From IMG/VR virus record IMGVR_UViG_3300030331_001851, positions 1-39,122 of that record: a DNA stretch of 39,122 nucleotides; one strand, 5' to 3'. The DNA is from a virus. The notes beneath the pieces are model-generated. The model was not told the DNA's origin. It was given only the letters and a program-made list of their open reading frames with translations, and did not search any database. Positions within the stretch are counted from its first letter, which is position 1; each line of letters begins with the position of its first letter. The position numbers were made by a program, and so were the translations under genes. Positions 31,873-39,122 of the stretch are shown piece after piece.

Positions 31873-33714
31873 ATGGCACTATCAAAAGCAACACTTATCG
31901 ATCTAAATTCTAATGAATTAATACTTGATTTAGACGCTGATACAAGTATTACAGCAGATACAGACGATACGATTCATATTAAGATTGCAGGTTCTGATGA
32001 ATTAACTTTGACTGCTACTGCGATTGCACCATCCACAAGTGATGGTCAGGCACTAGGCACAAGTTCATTGATGTTTTCTGACTTGTTTCTTGCAAGTGGT
32101 AGTGTATTAAATTTCAATAATGGTGATGTAACTCTTACTCACGCTTCAAACCTTTTAACACTTGATGGTGGTTCTTTAGACTTAGATGGTGAAGCATTAA
32201 TTTTAGATACTGATGGCGATACTAAACTTGTAGAGAGTGCTGATGATGTCATAGATTTTCAGTTCGCAGGTTCAACATCTACACCTACACAATTTGGTGC
32301 TGGCTATATATCACTTAAAAACCAAGGTACAAGATCATACATAAGATTTTATTGTGAGAGTTCAAACGCCCACTATACAGAATTAAGAGCTGCAGCTCAT
32401 AGTGATTACTCTGGTAATGTTCAAGTAACTTTACCTACAACTGCAGGTACTCTTGCCACACTAACAGGCACAGAAACATTTACAAATAAAACATTAACAA
32501 CACCTGTTATCGCTGAAATAGATTCAGGTTCTACAATCACACTAGACGCAACAACTGATATCGTGTTAGACGCTGATGGCGGCGATATCATTTTCAAAGA
32601 TGATGGCACGACAATTGCTACATTTACAAATAGTTCTACTGACTTAATTATTGAAACAGCAACCTCAGATAAAGATATTATATTTAAAGTAAACGATGGT
32701 GGTTCTTCTACTGAAGTCGCAAGATTTGATGGTGATGTTTCATCATTTAAAATGGCTTCGGGTAAAAAGATTATGTTGGGTGCTGCTGAAGAAACAATTT
32801 CAGGTGATGGTACAGATATAACCTTTGAAGTAGGATCAAGTGGTGATATAAACATACCAGCAAATATAGGTTTAACTTTTGGTGATGATGGTGAAAAGAT
32901 CGAAGGTGACGGAACAGACTTAACAATTTCAGGCAACAACATTAATTTAACTGCTACAGCAGATGTTGTTGTGCCAGCGAATGTAGGCGTTACATTTGGT
33001 TCTGGTGAGAAAATAGAAGGCGATGATACAGATTTAACAATCACTTCTGGTGCTAAAATTAATCTTACTGCAACAAGTGATGTACATATACCGAATAATG
33101 TAGGTATCGTATTTGGTGGTGATAGTGAGAAGATTGAAGGCGATGGCACAGACATGACCATTAGTGCTAATAATTTAACAATAGATGCCGCTGCTGATAT
33201 TAGTTTTGATGCTGCTGGTAATGATTTTAAATTTCTCGCAGGCGGTACAGAGATACTTAATATCACGAATAGTTCAAGTGATGTAGTAATCAAACCGATT
33301 GTTGACGCAAAAGATATCATCATACAACAAAGAGATGGCACTTCATTAGTAGAATTTAACGATGGTGCTTACAGTAAATTTACTGCGATGGCATACAATC
33401 CAGAAGCAACACTCACAGATGCTTCAACTATTTCTTGGAATGTTCTCACTTCTCCTGTTGCAAAAGTAACATTAGGTGCAAATAGAACATTAGGTGCTGC
33501 TTCAGGTAGTCAGGCAGGACAGTTTGTATCTTTACTTGTAATTCAAGACGGCACAGGTAGTAGAACATTATCATTTAATGCTGTTTATGAGTTTAAAGAT
33601 GATACAGCACCAACATTAACAACAACAGCTGATAAAGGCGACTTGTTTGTATTTAGATATAATGGAAGTAAGTTTTTAGAAGTTGGTAGAAATCAGAATT
33701 TAACTTTATCATAG
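31873..33714 (+). CDS. Long tail fibre protein, cassette 3
   Basis: 613 aa. The N-terminus SNELILDLDADTSITADTDD is the shared module; SLKNQGTRSYIRFYCESSNA, then FTNKTLTTPVIAEID is close to cassette 1, and the EKIEGD repeat part (residues 325-489) is nearly the same as cassette 2. The C-terminus ('ATLTDASTISWNVLTSPVAK', 'LGAASGSQAGQFVSLLVIQD', DKGDLFVFRYNGSKFLEVG) is a different beta domain seen in other phage fibres. A clear example of modular exchange: left half from one neighbour, repeat from another. Confidence 0.8.
   Translation: MALSKATLIDLNSNELILDLDADTSITADTDDTIHIKIAGSDELTLTATAIAPSTSDGQALGTSSLMFSDLFLASGSVLNFNNGDVTLTHASNLLTLDGGSLDLDGEALILDTDGDTKLVESADDVIDFQFAGSTSTPTQFGAGYISLKNQGTRSYIRFYCESSNAHYTELRAAAHSDYSGNVQVTLPTTAGTLATLTGTETFTNKTLTTPVIAEIDSGSTITLDATTDIVLDADGGDIIFKDDGTTIATFTNSSTDLIIETATSDKDIIFKVNDGGSSTEVARFDGDVSSFKMASGKKIMLGAAEETISGDGTDITFEVGSSGDINIPANIGLTFGDDGEKIEGDGTDLTISGNNINLTATADVVVPANVGVTFGSGEKIEGDDTDLTITSGAKINLTATSDVHIPNNVGIVFGGDSEKIEGDGTDMTISANNLTIDAAADISFDAAGNDFKFLAGGTEILNITNSSSDVVIKPIVDAKDIIIQQRDGTSLVEFNDGAYSKFTAMAYNPEATLTDASTISWNVLTSPVAKVTLGANRTLGAASGSQAGQFVSLLVIQDGTGSRTLSFNAVYEFKDDTAPTLTTTADKGDLFVFRYNGSKFLEVGRNQNLTLS
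32845..33339 (+). repeat. Shared fibre module, copy 2
   Basis: 495 bp, same length as copy 1. By hand alignment only three of 165 residues differ (one V to I, one I to V, one F to I), while many codons differ synonymously. Bases 33154-33227 are identical to copy 1. Confidence 0.85.
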
Positions 33715-33722
33715 GAGATATA

Positions 33723-34343
33723 ATGTTTGCAATAGTAGAATCAGGATCAATTACATCAATGCCAAGAGGCAATAAAGGTGTAGAAATAAATGGTGTAAAA
33801 CACCCAGCTTCTATATTCACACTATGGACAGAAAGTGAAAGAAATGCTATTGGTGTTTACACGATAGAGATTGATGAAACAAATAAAAAAGATGAAGAAT
33901 ATTATATTAACACTAATATAACTTACTCTTATGATTCATCAGCAAACAAAGTTAAAGGTGTTTATGGTACAGCAACTGCTAAAGCTATCGCAGATACTAA
34001 GTGGACACAAAAAGAAATAGATGATGGTGACGCACCATCAGGCGCTGATACAAACACGGTAAAAGATGAAGGATTAAAAACAATTAAGAAAAGAATGATA
34101 GATAATCAATGTGCAGAATTACTCGCACCTAGTGATTGGATGTATATCAAAGCAGGTGAAGAAGGCACAACAATGGATTCAGGATGGAAAACATGGCGTG
34201 CTTCCGTTAGAACTAAATGTAATTCAATGCAAACACAAATAGACAATGCAGCTGATGTTGATGCCCTTGCTGCTTTATTCAAATACACAACGACAGACGG
34301 AGTAACATCAAGACCATTAGGTGAGTTTCCAATTAAGGAGTAA
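33723..34343 (+). CDS. Fibre-assembly/chaperone-like protein, cassette 3
   Basis: 206 aa. The N-terminal half (MFAIVESGSITSMPRGNKGV, TLWTESERNAIGVYTIEID) is the kind of domain that starts many phage tail-fibre assembly proteins. The C-terminal half 'RMIDNQCAELLAPSDWMYIK', GWKTWRASVRTKCN carries a variant of the RxxLLAxSDW...W..R..VR motif seen in the cassette 1 chaperone-like protein. Probably the cognate chaperone of the cassette 3 fibre. RBS is GGAGATATA before ATG. Confidence 0.65.
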   Translation: MFAIVESGSITSMPRGNKGVEINGVKHPASIFTLWTESERNAIGVYTIEIDETNKKDEEYYINTNITYSYDSSANKVKGVYGTATAKAIADTKWTQKEIDDGDAPSGADTNTVKDEGLKTIKKRMIDNQCAELLAPSDWMYIKAGEEGTTMDSGWKTWRASVRTKCNSMQTQIDNAADVDALAALFKYTTTDGVTSRPLGEFPIKE

Positions 34344-34349
34344 TATAAT

Positions 34350-35759
34350 ATGGTTTTCCCAATAACAGGCGGAACACAAAGTACAGGTTTATACGAAGTA
34401 GAAAATTCACTTAGGTTTAATGATGATGATAGTCCTTATCTAACTGAAAGACCCGCTTCCGGTAATAGAAAAACTTTTACTTTTAGTACATGGTTTAAAA
34501 GGGGCAATCTAAAATCAAGTGGAGAAAATTTTTTATTTGGAGGTTCTTCTGATGGCTCTTCTGACACTACTGAATTTAAACTTCAAAATGATAAACTTAC
34601 TTTCATAATTTTTGATGGTTCATCTAATACTTCTTACATAAGAACTAATGCTGTGTTAAGAGACCCAGCAGCATGGTATCATGTTGTTTTTAGAATAGAT
34701 TTAACTCAAGCAACAAACACAGATAGAATCAGATTATATATTAATGGGGTTTTACAAACATCTCTTGACCAAACTACTTACGATGGACAAAATAATGATA
34801 GTTTTATGTCTTTAAATAATGGTTATCATAGAATAGGTGCAGACCCAAGAACAGCTGCAAATTTCTTTGATGGATACATGGCAGAAACTTATTATATAGA
34901 CGGTCAATCATATGACCCAACATACTTTGGTGAATTTAATGATGACGGAGTTTGGGTTCCTGTAGAAAAAAATAAAGGAGCAGGAGGCACTATAACTTTT
35001 GGAACTAATGGTTTCTATATGCAGTTTCAACAAACAGGAACAAGTGCAAACTCTAGTGGTATGGGTGCAGACACATCTGGTCAAGATAATCATTTTACAC
35101 CAACTAATCTTGCAGCCATAGATGTAACAGAAGATACACCAACAAATAATTTTGCTACATTTAACTCTATTTTTCAAAATAATAATACATATTTTTCTGG
35201 ACCTGCAACATTAAGAGAAGGAAACACAGGAGCAACTGGTGTTAATACTGAAGGTAATGTGTCTACCATAGGACTTACTCAAGGAAAATGGTATTGGGAA
35301 GTAAAAATTGTAAATAGAGTTTCTAATGATTTAAACATTAATATTATAAATATTGGTGATAATACAGGCACTTTAGCGGCTTCCGTGCAATGGCAATCAC
35401 AAGATGATTTATATGTTAATGGAAGTAAAACGGCAGACTTAAATTCTTTTACAGATGATGATATAATTGGAGTAGCTTTAGATTTAGATTCTAGTACCCC
35501 TAATGTAAAATTTTATAAAAATGGAACAATAGAAAATAGTGGTAATGCCATAAATTTTGCTGCAAGTGATAGAGATAATGGAGTAATATTTGCATCAGTT
35601 GGTATAGAAAATACATCAGATGATGCACTAATTAATTTTGGCAATCCTGCCTTTAGCATATCAAGTGGCAACACAGACGGCAAGTATGGTAACTTTGAAT
35701 ATGCACCACCATCAGGATATTATGCAATATGTAGTAAAAGAATAGCGGAGTTTGGATAA
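34350..35759 (+). CDS. LamG/concanavalin-like plus SPRY-like fibre protein
   Basis: 469 aa, two beta-sandwich domains. Residues about 20-180: SLRFNDDDSPYLTE, FTFSTWFKRGNLK, 'RIRLYINGVLQTSLDQT', 'HRIGADPRTAANFFDGYMAE', a LamG/laminin-like lectin pattern. Residues about 270-440: GLTQGKWYWEVKIV, 'DDIIGVALDLDSSTPNVKFY', KNGTIENSG, a SPRY/B30.2-like pattern. Both folds bind glycans or proteins, so a receptor-binding role is plausible. Its stop overlaps the start of the next gene by one base. I know similar pairs from marine phages; no function is proved. Confidence 0.65.
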   Translation: MVFPITGGTQSTGLYEVENSLRFNDDDSPYLTERPASGNRKTFTFSTWFKRGNLKSSGENFLFGGSSDGSSDTTEFKLQNDKLTFIIFDGSSNTSYIRTNAVLRDPAAWYHVVFRIDLTQATNTDRIRLYINGVLQTSLDQTTYDGQNNDSFMSLNNGYHRIGADPRTAANFFDGYMAETYYIDGQSYDPTYFGEFNDDGVWVPVEKNKGAGGTITFGTNGFYMQFQQTGTSANSSGMGADTSGQDNHFTPTNLAAIDVTEDTPTNNFATFNSIFQNNNTYFSGPATLREGNTGATGVNTEGNVSTIGLTQGKWYWEVKIVNRVSNDLNINIINIGDNTGTLAASVQWQSQDDLYVNGSKTADLNSFTDDDIIGVALDLDSSTPNVKFYKNGTIENSGNAINFAASDRDNGVIFASVGIENTSDDALINFGNPAFSISSGNTDGKYGNFEYAPPSGYYAICSKRIAEFG

Positions 35760-36814
35760 TGGCTTATACAACAATAGACGACCCTTCAGCACATTTTACA
35801 ACTACTTTGTACACAGGTAATGCAAGTACAAATGCCATAACTAATAGTGCAAATGCAGGTGATTTTCAACCTGATTGGGTTTGGCTTAAATCTAGAAGTT
35901 CTGCAACACATCACAGATTGTATGATAGTTCTAGAGGTGCTTTAAAAAATATAATATCAAGTGCTGCTAATACAGAGGCAACTACAGCAAATAGTTTAAC
36001 ATCTTTTGACAGTAATGGATTTACTTTAGGTAGTGATGATAATTCAAATCAAAACTCTAAAACCTTTGTGGGTTGGCAATGGAAAGCTAATGGTGGAACT
36101 ACATCATCTAATAGTGATGGAGATATAACTTCTACAGTACAAGCTAACACCACAGCAGGATTTAGTATTGTACTTTTTACAGGTAATGCAACAGCAGGTC
36201 AAACTGTGGGTCATGGTCTTGGAGTTAAACCAGAAGTAATATTTGCAAAGAATAGAAGTAATGGTAATAACTGGAACTGTTATGTAGAAGCTACTGATAA
36301 CACTGGAGACAATACTCTTACTTTAAATGGCACTGGTGCTAAAAGTGATTCTTTTAATATGTGGAATGATACTGCACCTACAAGTTCTGTAATCACTTTA
36401 GGAGATAGAAATGAAACAAATGGTAGCAGTCATAACATGGTTTTTTATTGTTTTCATTCTGTAAAAGGTTATTCAAAGTTTGGTTCCTATGTAGGTAATG
36501 GTAATGATGATGGAACATTCATTTATACAGGCTTTAAACCAGCTTGGTTTTTAGCTAAAAGATCAGTTGGCGGAACCAGTCATTGGACTATGTTAGACAC
36601 TACAAGAAATCCTTTTAATCTTGCTGAAAGTTATCTTCATGCTAATGAAACGAATGTAGAGAATACTAATAATCAAAAAGCTGATTTTTTATCAAATGGT
36701 ATTAAACTTCGCTCTACTAACAGACACAATAATTCTGGAAGTACATTTTTTTACATGGCATTTGCAGAACACCCATTTGTAAGTAGTGGGGGAGTACCAG
36801 TTACTGCAAGATAA
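35759..36814 (+). CDS. Phage virion/receptor-binding-like protein
   Basis: 351 aa. The phrases 'GDFQPDWVWLKSRSSATHHR', 'YDSSRGALKNII' at the N-terminus and GFSIVLFTGNATAGQTVGHG, LGVKPEVIFAKNRSNGNN, 'SYVGNGNDDGTFIYTGFKPA' later are typical of a family found next to LamG/SPRY-type fibre proteins in marine phages. It contains an internal duplication: the DWVWLK / EVIFAK / AWFLAK units near 40, 160 and 260. Likely a beta-propeller or beta-sandwich attachment protein. It closes cassette 3. Confidence 0.65.
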   Translation: MAYTTIDDPSAHFTTTLYTGNASTNAITNSANAGDFQPDWVWLKSRSSATHHRLYDSSRGALKNIISSAANTEATTANSLTSFDSNGFTLGSDDNSNQNSKTFVGWQWKANGGTTSSNSDGDITSTVQANTTAGFSIVLFTGNATAGQTVGHGLGVKPEVIFAKNRSNGNNWNCYVEATDNTGDNTLTLNGTGAKSDSFNMWNDTAPTSSVITLGDRNETNGSSHNMVFYCFHSVKGYSKFGSYVGNGNDDGTFIYTGFKPAWFLAKRSVGGTSHWTMLDTTRNPFNLAESYLHANETNVENTNNQKADFLSNGIKLRSTNRHNNSGSTFFYMAFAEHPFVSSGGVPVTAR

Positions 36815-36818
36815 TGAG

Positions 36819-36847
36819 TATAAATAGTTATAAATATAATATAAATA
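36819..36847 (+). promoter_or_regulatory. Three tandem late promoter boxes, cassette 4
   Basis: Exact TATAAATA at 36819-36826, 36829-36836 and 36840-36847, starts 10 and 11 nt apart, all in the 51-nt gap before 36866. An AAAGGATA ribosome site follows. Confidence 0.8.
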
Positions 36848-36865
36848 TAAGAAAAGGATAATAAA

Positions 36866-37225
36866 ATGGCTAACGATTTTAAAAGATTTTGCACACCAGA
36901 TATCAGTAATAGTAGTAATACAACAATTTACGCTGTGCCTGCTGGTTCAGGAAGTGCTGCTCTAGAATCAATCGTTATTGGTATTACCTGTGCAAATAAA
37001 TCAACCTCGGGTGTAACAGTAGATATTTTCATAGATAACGAAGATGGATCGAATGATGTCTTTATCGTGAAAAATGCTAGTATTCCTGCAGGCGCTTCAC
37101 TAGAAGTGATGTCAGGAAATAAACTAGTATTACAAAACGATGGTTCAAACGGAGATAATTTAGAAGCTCTTGCTAGTGCTGCTAGTGCTGTAGATATTAC
37201 AGTATCAGTATTAGAAGATGTATAA
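36866..37225 (+). CDS. Conserved small virion-type protein
   Basis: 119 aa. Starts MANDFKRFCTPDISNSSNTT; the beta-rich part 'ESIVIGITCANKSTSGVTVD', IFIDNEDGSNDVFIVKN, ASIPAGASLEVMSGNKLVLQ resembles a small conserved protein of marine T4-like phages that sits with fibre genes and appears in virion proteomes, as I recall. Seems to be a small beta-sandwich decoration or fibre-base protein. It is the only gene directly behind the triple promoter, so it is probably made in large amount. Confidence 0.65.
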   Translation: MANDFKRFCTPDISNSSNTTIYAVPAGSGSAALESIVIGITCANKSTSGVTVDIFIDNEDGSNDVFIVKNASIPAGASLEVMSGNKLVLQNDGSNGDNLEALASAASAVDITVSVLEDV

Positions 37226-37238
37226 AAGGAAATAATTA

Positions 37239-39122
37239 ATGGCATATATTGGACAACCACCATTTCAAGATTTTACATCTGTACCTACAAAAGATTCTTT
37301 TACAGGTGATGGATCAACAACAACTTTTGATTTAGCGAATGATGTAGTTCGTGGTGCAGAAAACGCCTTAGAGGTTTTTGTTGATAATGTAAGACAAGAA
37401 CCTGGCACTGGTAAAGCATTTACATTAGGTGTCGATGGTAGTAATAACTTTAGAAGAATAACTTTTAGTGCTGCTCCAGCAAATGGCGCTTCAATCTATG
37501 TTATCAATGATAAAACAAATCTTACAGCAATCGCACCACTCAACACAGATTTTAATGGTGCAGAGTTAGTCTTAGACGCAGACGCTGATACAACTTTACA
37601 CGCAGACACAGATGATGAAATAGATGTAAGAGTTGGCGGTAATGATATTATCACAATCAAACATTCTAGTGGCGATGGTATTTTACAAATACCAGTTGAC
37701 GCAAAAGATTTACAATTTTTACAGGCCGATGGTTTTAAAGTTGCAGAAATAAATGATGGAGGGTTCTTAGGTGTAGGTGGTAATAGTAATGCTGCTGGTG
37801 AAATAAGAATTTTTGAAGATACAGATAATGGATCAAACTATGTAGGATTTTCAGCACCAAATGTAACAACGAGTAGAACTTATATTTTTCCTGCTGCTGA
37901 TGGTAGTTCAGGAACACACTTAACAACAGATGGATCAGGAAACTTATCTTGGTCAGCTTCACTCACTCTCGCAAATGATTCAAATAATAGAGTTGTAACA
38001 GGCACAGGTTCAGGATTAAATGGTGAAGCAAACTTAACATTTGACGGTTCAACTTTAGATGTAACAGGTGCTATAACAGCAAGTGGTGCAATAACAGGTT
38101 CATCAACTGTGCAAGGAACAACAATAACTGCTACAACAGCATTTGTTCCTGACGCTTCTGATGGTGCAGCTTTAGGCACAACAGCATTAGAGTTTTCAGA
38201 TTTATTCTTGGCAGATGGTGCAGTAATTAATTTAGGTAATGACCAAGATGTTACACTAACTCATGTTGCTGATACAGGTGTTTTATTAAATGGTGCAAGT
38301 GTTATTCAATTTAGAGATTCGGGTTTAACAATAGGCTCAAACGCTGATGGTGATTTAGATATAGTTTCAGACGGCACTGCCGTAGATTCAATTAATATAG
38401 AATCTGCTGGTGGTATTACATTAGATGCTGGTACGGCAGGTAGTGGTATTATCTACGAAGATGATGGCACAGAAATGATGAGAATACATAACAGTTCAAG
38501 TGATGTTATTCTAGAATCAAAAGTTTCTGATAAAGATATTATATTTAAAGTAAATGATGGTGGGTCATCAACTGAAGTGTTTAGAGTAGATGGTGATGTT
38601 TCTGCTTTATTAGTTGCTTCAGGTAAAGAATTAAGATTCGCAGATTCTGGTGAAAAGATTTCAGGTAATGGCACAGACTTAACACTTAACTCTGGTGCTG
38701 ACATCAACTTAACAGCAACAACTGATATTAATATACCTGCGAATGTAGGATTAACATTTGGCGATGACGCTGAAAAGATTGAAGGCGATGGTACCGATCT
38801 AACTATCTCTGGTAATAATATTAATTTAACAGCAACTGCCGATGTTGTAGTTCCTGCAAATGTAGGTATAACATTTGGTAGTGGAGAAAAAATTGAAGGC
38901 GATAACACAGATTTAACTATTACATCAGGCGCTAAAATCAACTTAACAGCGACAAGTGATGTACACATACCTAACAATGTAGGTATCGTATTTGGTGGCG
39001 ATAGTGAGAAGATTGAAGGTGATGGTACTGATATGACCATCTCAGCAAACAACTTAACAATAGATGCCGCTGCTGATATTAGTTTTGATGCTGCTGGTGA
39101 TAATATTAGATTAAAATATGAC
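37239..39122 (+). CDS. Long tail fibre protein, cassette 4 (C-terminus beyond window)
   Basis: 628 codons are open to the right edge. The N-terminus MAYIGQPPFQDFTSVPTK, then a domain ending RQEPGTGKAFTLGVDG, is related to the cassette 2 attachment module. 'ELVLDADADTTLHADTDDEI' and EIRIFEDTDNGSNYVGF are as in cassette 1; DKDIIFKVNDGGSSTEV as in cassette 3; from residue 496 the EKIEGD repeat is as in cassettes 2 and 3 until SFDAAG, after which the sequence (DNIRLKYD) departs. So this fibre joins modules from all three others. ATG has the AAAGGAAA site upstream. Confidence 0.8.
   Translation, partial: MAYIGQPPFQDFTSVPTKDSFTGDGSTTTFDLANDVVRGAENALEVFVDNVRQEPGTGKAFTLGVDGSNNFRRITFSAAPANGASIYVINDKTNLTAIAPLNTDFNGAELVLDADADTTLHADTDDEIDVRVGGNDIITIKHSSGDGILQIPVDAKDLQFLQADGFKVAEINDGGFLGVGGNSNAAGEIRIFEDTDNGSNYVGFSAPNVTTSRTYIFPAADGSSGTHLTTDGSGNLSWSASLTLANDSNNRVVTGTGSGLNGEANLTFDGSTLDVTGAITASGAITGSSTVQGTTITATTAFVPDASDGAALGTTALEFSDLFLADGAVINLGNDQDVTLTHVADTGVLLNGASVIQFRDSGLTIGSNADGDLDIVSDGTAVDSINIESAGGITLDAGTAGSGIIYEDDGTEMMRIHNSSSDVILESKVSDKDIIFKVNDGGSSTEVFRVDGDVSALLVASGKELRFADSGEKISGNGTDLTLNSGADINLTATTDINIPANVGLTFGDDAEKIEGDGTDLTISGNNINLTATADVVVPANVGITFGSGEKIEGDNTDLTITSGAKINLTATSDVHIPNNVGIVFGGDSEKIEGDGTDMTISANNLTIDAAADISFDAAGDNIRLKYD
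38724..39098 (+). repeat. Shared fibre module, copy 3 (shorter)
   Basis: 375 bp aligned with the first 375 bp of copies 1 and 2. The last 45 bases (39054-39098) are identical in all three copies, and similarity stops exactly there. Confidence 0.85.

Noticed and set aside
32421-33341. 306-aa antisense frame opposite the fibre repeat (and similar ones at 38453-39052 and 28998-29267)
   Set aside because: Produced by the Asp/Gly/Thr-rich codons of the repeats read backwards (SVPSPSIFS repeats). No promoter or ribosome site.
35346-35353. TATAAATA inside the LamG/SPRY-like gene
   Set aside because: Lies mid-gene, with no following start codon; expected by chance in AT-rich coding DNA.
23596-39122. 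Diversity-generating retroelement driving fibre variation
   Set aside because: No reverse transcriptase, and the repeats differ at synonymous sites rather than at adenines in one variable repeat.

Overview
The window is a piece of an AT-rich (about one-third GC by eye), tailed-phage genome of the marine T4-like kind (contractile tail, myovirus). The evidence is a run of T4-type baseplate genes (gp53, a gp27-like hub, a gp5-like hub/spike, PAAR tip, gp25, gp6, gp7-like, gp8), the T4-type late promoter box TATAAATA in front of transcription units, and families typical of marine cyanophages and pelagiphages (DUF4815 virion protein, DUF3310, DUF3563-like, zf-CHCC). Low GC, near-exclusive AGA for Arg in the tail genes and a SAR11-style zf-CHCC protein make a Pelagibacter (SAR11) host the best guess. 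That host is inference. No integrase, photosynthesis gene, polymerase or capsid gene is present.

Layout. (1) 1-5498, plus strand: baseplate tail-tube cap (partial), gp53, gp27-like hub, gp5-like hub without a lysozyme domain, then small genes including a 57-aa zf-CHCC zinc protein and a Cys/His protein behind its own late promoter. (2) 5577-8423, minus strand: a tight early-type operon of about eleven small proteins plus tRNA-Asp(GUC), read from a sigma70-like promoter at 8454-8481. It lies between two late blocks. (3) 8424-8806: non-coding control region with duplicated promoter-like units and two sets of short repeats. (4) 8844-23374, plus: SNase nuclease, Lys-rich peptide, PAAR tip, gp25, gp6, gp7-like, gp8 and a 2167-aa DUF4815 protein, with late promoters at 8807, 9780 and 15358. 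(5) 23379 to the right edge, plus: a very long tail-fibre region. It starts with a coiled-coil protein and two tandem paralogous fibre-like proteins. Four promoter-delimited cassettes follow, each led by a late promoter (25458; 28106; 31837+31849; 36819+36829+36840). Three cassettes start directly with a long Asp-rich fibre protein and carry different accessory genes: chaperone-like, Gly-rich adhesin-like, LamG/SPRY-like and receptor-binding-like. The fourth starts with a small conserved protein and then a fibre cut by the window edge.

How it works together. The genes of blocks 1 and 4 build the baseplate and its membrane-piercing spike. Block 5 encodes an unusually large set of fibres built from shared repeat modules. 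Three of the long fibres carry a near-identical 125-165 residue module (three amino-acid differences between two copies) whose DNA has diverged mostly at synonymous sites, except for one perfectly conserved stretch of 74 nt (two copies) or 45 nt (all three). This looks like a modular host-range locus maintained by selection and recombination, and it is the most interesting system in the window.
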